From the NCBI RefSeq assembly GCF_016863095.1, contig NZ_BOOF01000034.1, forward strand, positions 62,001 to 126,000: a stretch of 64,000 bases of DNA, given 5' to 3'. Below the pieces are notes generated by a model. It saw only the letters and a program-made list of their open reading frames with translations, made no database searches and was not told the origin of the DNA. The translations under genes and the position numbers were made by a program. Source of the DNA: Microbispora siamensis (GTDB lineage: Bacteria > Actinomycetota > Actinomycetes > Streptosporangiales > Streptosporangiaceae). Shown piece by piece: positions 42,889-51,800 of this stretch. Within the stretch, counting starts at the first letter, position 1, and every line of letters starts with the position of its first letter.

Positions 42889-45800
42889 CTATCGTGACCA
42901 CACATATGCATAGAGATTCCCAGTGATTGTGCCACCGATGACTATTTTCACACCCTTACCGTCTTCATTGTTGGCGAAGTCGACTAACAAGGCGGCCAAA
43001 GTTGCGATTGTCGCCCCCGCGGTGCACGCCGCCGACACGACCGCCGCCGTTCCTCCGGTTGGAGCAGCCATCAAGCCGGCGATGAAGGCGCACGCATCGA
43101 GTCCGACAGCGATACCGCCCAGAACGTGCTTCAAAATTGTCGCTGAACCCTGATCAAGATAGAAATTGCACCACGCCTTGACTTTGTTTTTGTCACACTC
43201 CATGTGATTTCCGCCCGTCGGAGTGCACTTTTTCAGACCGTCATCCTCGACACACTCCACGGTCTTATCTCGCAGCCTACGGCAGATGGACTCCGCGTTA
43301 TCGTTCTTCATGCACTGCAGATGCACCTTTCCGCCGAGAATACATGCATCCCTGCCGTGCCCCCCGTCGGTACGGCAGTTCAAAAAGGCATCCACCTCAC
43401 TGGAACAGGCCTTCTCCTCGTACTTGCGATCCCGACAGGTCAGATAGAAGCCCCATGCCTGCCGGCACATGCTCTTGTTGTAGCCCTCCCGGCAGTCGAT
43501 GTACTCCTCGTTGGCTGCGGAACACGTGAGGAGATCCCTCGGCTTCACCCTACAGCTGAGGTATGCGCCGTTCGCTTCCCTGCAGATCTGCCGTGAATGA
43601 TCGACTCGACACCCCCTGTACTCAATTCCGGCCGAGTGGCAAATATCGCGACTATAGCCATCGCGGCAGTCACCGTAGATAGCCTTCGACTCGCCGCACA
43701 GAGATTTCGACATGGACTTGCGACAGTTCAGATAATCCGCTTCCACCTCGTCGCAGGTCTTCGCATAGGCCTTCGCGCAATTCTTGTGGTCTGCGATAAT
43801 CTCCGTGCACGCCTTACTCTTCTTCTTCTGCGCCTTGCAGGTCTCGTAGACGGTCACGGTCTTCGTCTTAGTCTTCGTCGTCTTGACCTGCTTGAGACTC
43901 CCGCTCGCCGTGGCTGCCTTGGCCTTGTGTCCATCGAGATCGGTGTTCGTCAGAGGGTTGTCGTTGGCGTAGGTATAGCGGTTGAGCTGGACCGAGGGAT
44001 CGGCGGTGAGAGACCAAGTGTCGCGGGAGATGAAGCTTCCGGTAGCGGGCTGGTACCAGCGGGCCGCCATGTTGATTTTCTTCGTACTTGGATCGGTGTA
44101 GCCGCCCTGGTAACCGAGGCCGTGAGTGGCTCCGGTCTGGGCGATGACCTCTCCGAAGGGGTTGTAGGCGATGGAGTCGACAAGTCCTACGCCGTCGGCG
44201 GTGAAGGTCGCGATCAGGTCACCGTGCAGGTCACTGAAGGCCATCTGCCCGCCGCCGCTGTCTGAGAGGCTGATCGTACGTCCGAACGCGTCCCGGCCGT
44301 ATGCGGCCTTCTTGACGTTGGCGCCGTCCGTGACAGCGACCAGGTTGTTCGTCTGGCCGTCGTAGGCGAATTTCATCGTCTGCCCACTTTCCCGGCGGGT
44401 AGCCATGCGATCGAGGGCGTCGTAGTCGTAGGTGACGGTGCCGTCCTGGATCAGGCGGTCGAAGGCGTCAAACTTAGCGATCTCCACCTTGCCGTTGGAT
44501 GCCTCGGCTAGGGTGCCGCGTGCCGTATACGTGTAGGTGTAACCGTCACCGGAGATGAGGCGGTTCCGCTCGTCGTAGGTGTAGGTCTTGTCGCCCGCAC
44601 GGATGCGGTTACCTGCGGCGTCCCAGCCGTATTCGGTGATCTTCCCGTCGGGGGCAGTCCACGAGGTGAGGCGGTTGCTCCAGTCGTAGGTGTAGGTATT
44701 GGTGCCCGCGCCGGCAGTGCCGGCAGTGGTCTTGGTGATGACATTGTTCTCGGCGTCGTAGCCGTAGTCGATCGACGCGATCGGCGATTCCTGACTGTTC
44801 TTGAGCTCATCCCTGATGAGACGGTTGAGCGCGTCGTAGGACAAGCTCCGGCGGGTGCCGTTCGCGCCGTAGGCCATGCTGGTCAGCCGCGCCGCCTTGT
44901 CGTACCCGTACTCGATCGCTGTGGACGTCACCGGGTCGGTCATGCCGGTGAGGCGGTCGGCGTTGTCCCAGGCGAACGAAGCCGTTCCGGTGGCATCGAC
45001 CCGCTGGACGAGCCGACTGTCGGCGTCGTAGGCGTACGCGCTGATGTCGCCGTCGGGTCCGCTGCTCTTCAGTAATAGGCCGCGGTCGTTCAGGGAGAAG
45101 GCCAATTCGTCCGCGCCAGTCAGACGGCCAGCGAGGTCGTAGGTGAAGTTCTTGTCCTCCGTGGCCGCCTCCGCGCCGCTGCCACTCTGCTTGACGAGCC
45201 GGTTGAGCTCGTCGAAGGCCCGCTCGACCTTGACACCGCCGGGAAGCAGACTCGTGACCTGGTTGCCCGCCGCGTCGTAGATGTTCGTCCAGGTTCGGTC
45301 GGACAGGTTGGGGTGGGCGGCGGTGCTCGGCTCGATCACCGACTCCACCAGTCCAAGGCTGTTGTAGGTGGTGTAGGTGGAGTTGCCACGCCCGTCGGAC
45401 GACCGGGTCTGCTGGCCTGCCGCGTCGTAGCCGAATGATGTGTTGATCGTCTCGGTGGCGGAGACCGGCTCGTGCTGCTCGATCAGACGGTTGGCCGCGT
45501 CATAGCCACGGGTGGTGGTGTGCCCCGTCGCCGTGGTCTGGCTGGTCTGGTTGCCGGCGGCGTCGTAGCCGAACTTCTGAGTGCGCAGCACCGCGCCATC
45601 CGAGCCCACATCCGCCGTCTCGATCTGCCGACCAGCGAGGTCGTAGGTGACCATGCTGGATACGCCGAGCGGGTTGGTCGTCTTGACAACCCGCCCGAAC
45701 AGGTCGTAGCCAAAGGTCGTGCGGTTCCCGAGCGCGTCCGTGTGGGACGTCATCTCGCCAACCGCGTTGTAAGCGCGGTCCACGGCGTCCCCGCCCGGAC

Positions 45801-48800
45801 GGGTGACCTTGGTCAGGTTGCCCGCGTCGTCGTACTCCATGCGGGTGATGTAAGTGGCCGTGGCTGGCTTGCGCTCGAAGGTCGTCGTCGTGATCTGACG
45901 TCCGAGATCGTCGTAGGTCGCCTCCCAGCGCGCCCCGGTCGCGTCGGTCTGGGAAAGCGCCTCTCCCAGCAGGTCGTATCCAAAGGTTTTGATTCCGGCC
46001 GTATTCCCGCCAATCGACGGATCGGTGACCTGCACCTTGCGGCCCAGGCCGTCGTAGAGCGCGGTCATGGTGTGGCCACGCGCGTCGGTCGAGCTGATCT
46101 GCAGCCCCGCAGCATCGTAGGAGGCCGTCACGGTCGGCGTGATTTTCTGGCCTCCCGGCGGGGTGTAGGCGGGCATGAATTGAGAGACCATCCGTCCCAC
46201 CCGGTCGAACACGGATGTGATGGCTCGCCCCTCTGCGTCCACTGTGTGCGTCTGGTCACCATACGTGTTGTATCCCAGCCGTGTGAGGGGACGCGCAGGC
46301 GCGACGGCGCCACCACCGCGCTCGACCTGGACCTGAGGCAGCTTCAGCTCGACCGCCTGACCCACCGCGTCGTAACGAATGTTGGTGGTGTGGTCCGCAG
46401 CGTCGGCGCCGGAGACGTTCCCGCGCGGGTCCGTAATCGCAGTGACCATCTTGCGGTCGTCGACGGTAAGCGCGGTGACCAGGTCCTGGCCGTCGTTGTG
46501 CACAATCTGCCTGATCGGCTGGTTATCCGAGTTGTAGATGTACTCGGTGATCTCTATACGGTCGGTTCCGGCCGCGGTCTTGGTGACGCTGACGATGTTG
46601 TCGTTGGCGTCGTATCCGTAAGACGTTTTCCTTCCCAGCACACCAGGATCGGTCGTTTGGAAAGTCAGACGGCCAGCTGCGTCGTATCCAGCGTCAATGC
46701 GCAGATTCCCACCGTTCGTAGTCTGCCGGATGACATACCCGGCAGGGTCGTACAGCTTGGCCTCCAGCACCACGTCACGACCTGTGGATGAGCCGTTCAG
46801 CCTAGCCCCGCTGGCGATCGTTTGGGCTGCGAGTCCGTCGTCGTAGTAGGTGTACGAGGTGGTGCGGCCCATCGCGTCGGTCGCGGAGGCCAGCCTTCCG
46901 GCAGGGTCGTATGCGTACGACGTCATGACCACATCGGTGGGGGCCTGCGGGCTGACCGGGTTGCCGGTCCATCCCTTGAGCATGGTGACGGCGAGCTCCC
47001 CGCGCGCAGTGTAGGAGTAGCTGTAGACCGAACCATGCAGGTCGGTGTAGCTGACCTTCTGTCCCTTGTGGTCGTAGCCGAACCTCTCGACTCCACCCTC
47101 CGGGCCAGTGACCGAGTCGGCACGGCCGTAGTCGTCGTAGGTGTAGATGGTCCCGCGCTGCAGATCACCGCCGGTCAGATCGGACACAGTGGTGGTCAGC
47201 GGGTTGCCGTCGGCATCGTAGGTGGAGGTCCGCCGCAAGGTGTGGGTCACCCCGGTGACCTCGTTCTTGACTCCCGGCCCTGTGACGGTCTCGAGTCGGC
47301 CCTGCGGGTCATAGGTGGTGGTCGTCGTTACACCATCGGGGTACGCCACCGACACTTCCGTCTGACTGATCGCCCGCCCAATCGCGTCGTAGCCGTACTT
47401 CTTCACCAGCCCAGTCGGGCCTGTCTCCTGGGCGAGGTCGCCGACGGCGGTGTACACATACGTCGTCTCGTTGCCCTTGAAGTCCTTGGCGGACTTCACC
47501 AGGCCGGCCGGGGCGGCCCCACCACCGACCGCCGGTTCGGTGCCGTCGGTGTAAACGGTGATTTGGGAGCGACCTTGCGGGAAGTCCGATGTGGCGGGGA
47601 TAGTTTTTCTCGTCGGCTCCCCATGAGTGTTGTACGTCGTGGTCACGGCGTAGGTGTCGTCGGTGGCTGCGGCCGACCTGGCGTCGCGGTAGGCGATCGG
47701 TTGGTCGTTGCGGGGGTCAAAGGGGTCATCCGCGTTCAGGTAATAGGAGTAGTACTCCGTGAAGCACGCGTCGCTGCTGCGGCACGTCTTTCTGGCCACG
47801 GGGTTACCCCGGGCGTTGTACACGAAATCGGTCGCCTTGCCGTTCGGATCGGTGACCTTCGCGGGGAATCCGCCGACGTCGTAGGCGTACCTGGTGGTCT
47901 TGCCGAGCTGATCAGTGGCGGAGACGACCTGGTATCCACGCAGAGCATTCGTGACGTAGGTCAGCCTGCCGTTGTCCGGGTCGGTCACGGTGGCCGTGGC
48001 CGAGATCTGGGTGGTCGATTCCTTGGCGTGAACCAGGTCCGACAGCTTCCAGGTGCCGCCGTCATCGTCGGTGTGCGTGGTGAGCCGACCGCCGTCGGCG
48101 TTGTAGGTGTTCTCCGCGTGGACGCGTCCCGACGGCTGGGTTTCCTTCGCCAGCAGCGGCTGGGCCAGTCGCGCGGCGTAGTGGGTGCGGACGGTGCCGA
48201 GCCCGAGGGGTCTGTTGTAGACCGCGACCTCGTCGATGCTGCCGGCGAAGGGGAAGGCGGTGAACGACGCCGTGGTGAACGGCCAGCTCGGGCCACCGTA
48301 CCCGGCGCCGATGCGGGTGTCCCACATCTCGGAACTGACGGTGTGTGTGATCTTGCCGGCGAGGCCGCCGACCGGCTGCCCGTCCAGGAAGAGGGTCTGG
48401 ATGTCCTCCGCGCCGGACAGCACCACATGGTGCCAGTTTCCGTCGTTCACCTTGCCGGGCGTGGTGATCGGGGCGATCGTTCCGTTCCAGAACTGGCCGC
48501 GGAGCTTGCCGTCCGTCCCGACGTAGATGCCCAGACCGTAGGAGTCCGGATCGTCCTCGTAGGAACTCTGGTATCCGAGGATGGTGCCGGAGCCGGTTGT
48601 CTTGAACCAGGCTTCGACGGACAGGCTTCCGCCGAGGCCGCTGACGGTCGCCTCAGGCAGCGAGACGTAGGCGGAGCCCGCGGTGCCCGCGAACGTCATG
48701 GCCGTGTCCGGCGTGCCGGCGAGCGCTCCCGCGACACCCACGGTCACATTGGCTGTGGTCCCCCTGAGCATGCCGTCGCTCGCGCCGAAGTCCAGGCCGC

Positions 48801-51800
48801 CGGAGCTGGGCACCTTGCTCCGCAAGGCCGTCGCGGTCCCGCCGAGGCGCCAGTAGCCGGTGGGCATGGAGTCGAGGACGACGCTGCGGTAGTGGGACGC
48901 GTCGGTGTAGGTGTAGGTGGTGCAGGCGCCACCGGAGGCCGGAGGGCATGCCTTGGCCAGCTTGTCGCCGTCGTACTCGTACGTCCAGGTGATCGGCGTC
49001 CCGTCCACCGGATCGGTGGCGACACTGGTCACGTGCGCGCCGGTCCAGCCGAAGGTGAGCGATCGCCCGCCGGTCGCGGTGACCTTCAGCAGCTTGCCGT
49101 CCGTGCCGTACACCAGGTCCTGAGTGCGGTCCCGCCTGTCGCTGACCTTCGTCAGCCGTCCGGAGGTGTCGAACCAGTAGGAGGTGGCCGACCGGTCCAT
49201 CAACCGCCAGCCGCCGTCGTCCAGGCTGACCAGGGTGGCGAAAGTACCCGGCGGGGAGGCGTAGGTGCCGTCGCCCTTGGAGGCGAAGCGCTGCTGGGTG
49301 CCGTCGGGGTAGGTGATCAGCACCGTGGCGGGGGGTGTGATCGTCTTGATGGCGGCCAGCCCTTGGATCTCGGCCGACGACAGCGCCTTCTGGAACATCC
49401 GGAGGTCGTCGATGGCGCCCTTGACGTCGCCGCCGAGCACCGTCGTGCCGGTCGCGTTCCAGCCGGCCGGGACGCCGGTGACCGTCTTCATCAGGTCGCC
49501 GTTGAGATAGAGGGAGATCGAACCCGCGGCCTTGTCGTACACACCGGCGACGTGGAACCACTGCCCGACGGGCGCGTTCACTCCCGACAGCACGGAGGTA
49601 CTCGTGGAACCGGCGGTGTCGGAGGCGTAGGTGGCGAACTTGAGCTGTCCGGTTGCCTGGTCGACACCCAGGTAGTACGGCGCTCCGTTGTCGCCGTTCT
49701 GACGGGCCACCTGGTAGGAACCCGACCTGTCGTCCAGCTTGAGCCAGGACGCGACGGTGTAGCTGTCGTCGGTGCGCAGCACCGGCCCGGAGGCGGTGGC
49801 CACCGCACCACCCGACTTGGCGATGGCACCGCCGATCTTCCCCTGAACGGGGGACGTACCGGCGGACAGCGCCGCGTTGAACCTCCGGCCGGACGCGTCC
49901 GCCGCGAACACGCTGCCCAGAAGGTCGCCCAAGCGCCAGTGACCGACCATGGACGGGTAGCTGATCGCCTGTCCCTCGTCCTGGATCCGCATGTCCCACC
50001 GTGTGGACCAGCCGGAACCGAACGCCCCGTCCGAACGCGGGTCAAGGCTGTTGTACGAGCGGGTGACGGCCAGGGGCGGACCAGGAGTGGCGACGGACAG
50101 ATCGGTGACCGACCGGGTGTAGTCACCGTTCACGTAGTTGAACTCCCGGCCCTCGGTGCCGGTTACGAGAAGGGAGTTGACGGTGCCCTGTTCAGGCGTG
50201 GTGGTGAAGCTCATCCACGGGGAGGTCACGGTCACGGTGCTCGTGGCGGCCTTGGCGTACCACCAGTAGGTCTTGCCCCACTGCAGCTTGTCCTTCGGAA
50301 CGGTGAACGTCCCGTTCTTGCTCCAATCAAACGAGCTCTCACACCACGTCCAGTGGTCCTTGGTCCCCGAGCAGATTTGGAACCAGTAGGTCACCTTGGC
50401 CTCGACCGGCGACTGCGCGTGCGCGGACAAGATCGGACGCAACGTGCTCACTTGCGAGTTGTCCGCAGGAGAGAAGGTCTGGAAGGGCAGGCCCGCGACC
50501 GTCGCCCTCTGCCACTCCGACCACGGGCCGTTCACTCCGCTCGTGGTGACGCCTCGGACCCGCCAGCGGATCCGCCAGCCGTCGGTGAGCTTGCCGGCCG
50601 GGATGACCGTCCAGGCGTTGGAGCCGGACGGGTATGCGGTGGTGCCGGTCCCAGCCCAGATCTGCCCCGATCCCTGGTCGGTCGCCTCGGGGTCGTGCTC
50701 AACCTCGACGCCCAGGTAGGAACTACGTCCCTGGGCGTCGGTCACCTTCGCGAACAGCCACGGAGTGAGCGACTGAGCGGTCCAGGACCATACGCCCGCC
50801 GTTCCGGGGGTGATTCCCACCGCCGCGACGGCGGGTCTGTTGACGCTCACCCTGGCGCTCTGCCATTCCGACCACGGCCCGGTGACGCCGGTCGTGGTCA
50901 CGCCCCGGACCCGCCACCGCACCAGCCATCCGTCGGACAGCTTGTCGGCGGGCACCTGCACCCAGGCGTTCGACCCGGAGGCATACGACTTGGTGCCGGT
51001 CCCCGACCAGATCAGCCCGCTCCCCTGGTCCGGCACCGACGGATCGTGCTCGACCTCCGCACCCAGATAGGAGGCCAGGTTTCCCTCAGTGGTCACCTTC
51101 GTGTACAGCCAGGGCGTCGACGAGGCCAAAACCCAGAAGTTGTCTGCGGTCTTGGTTCCCGGGACCACGCCTAGGCCGGTCCCGGCCGGCTTGTTGACGT
51201 CGATTTTCGCCGTCTGCCATTCCGACCACGGCCCGTTGATCCCCGTCGTCGTCACACCGCGAACACGCCATCGCACCAGCCAGCCATCGGTCAGCTTGCC
51301 CGCGGGCATCGACACCGAGGCGTAGGAGCTGCTCGAGGACGTGGCCGTCGTGCCCGTCCCGGACCAGATCAGACCGGTCCCCTGGTTCGGCACCGAGGGG
51401 TCGTGCTCGATCTCCGCCCCAAGGTAGGCGTTCGGCCCGAGACCGAGGATCGAGTTGTACGTGATCTTCGCCGAGAAGCTCTGCGACAGGGTCCACATCG
51501 TCCACAAGCCGCCGCTCTGGCTCCCCTGCACCCCGATGTCGGACACCACCGGCTTGGTGACGTCCATCCTCATGGTCTGCCAGTCCGACCACGGCCCCGC
51601 CAGGCCCTTGGTGGTCACGCCGCGAACCCGCCACCGCACCACCCAGTCGTCGGTCAGCTTCCCTGCCGGCACCGTCACGGCAGCGTATGGGTTGTCCGAG
51701 GACGTGGCCGTCGTGCCCTTGCCTGACCAGATCAGACCCGACCCCTGACCCGGCGTCGACGGATCATGCTCGACCTCCGCGGCAAGATAGGAGTTCCCGT

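Noticed and set aside
46822-51174. A 1450-codon open frame on the plus strand
   Set aside because: It lies opposite the RHS gene and follows the periodicity of its repeats; its translation is low-complexity Arg/Gly/Val text with no domain, so it is a codon-bias shadow.
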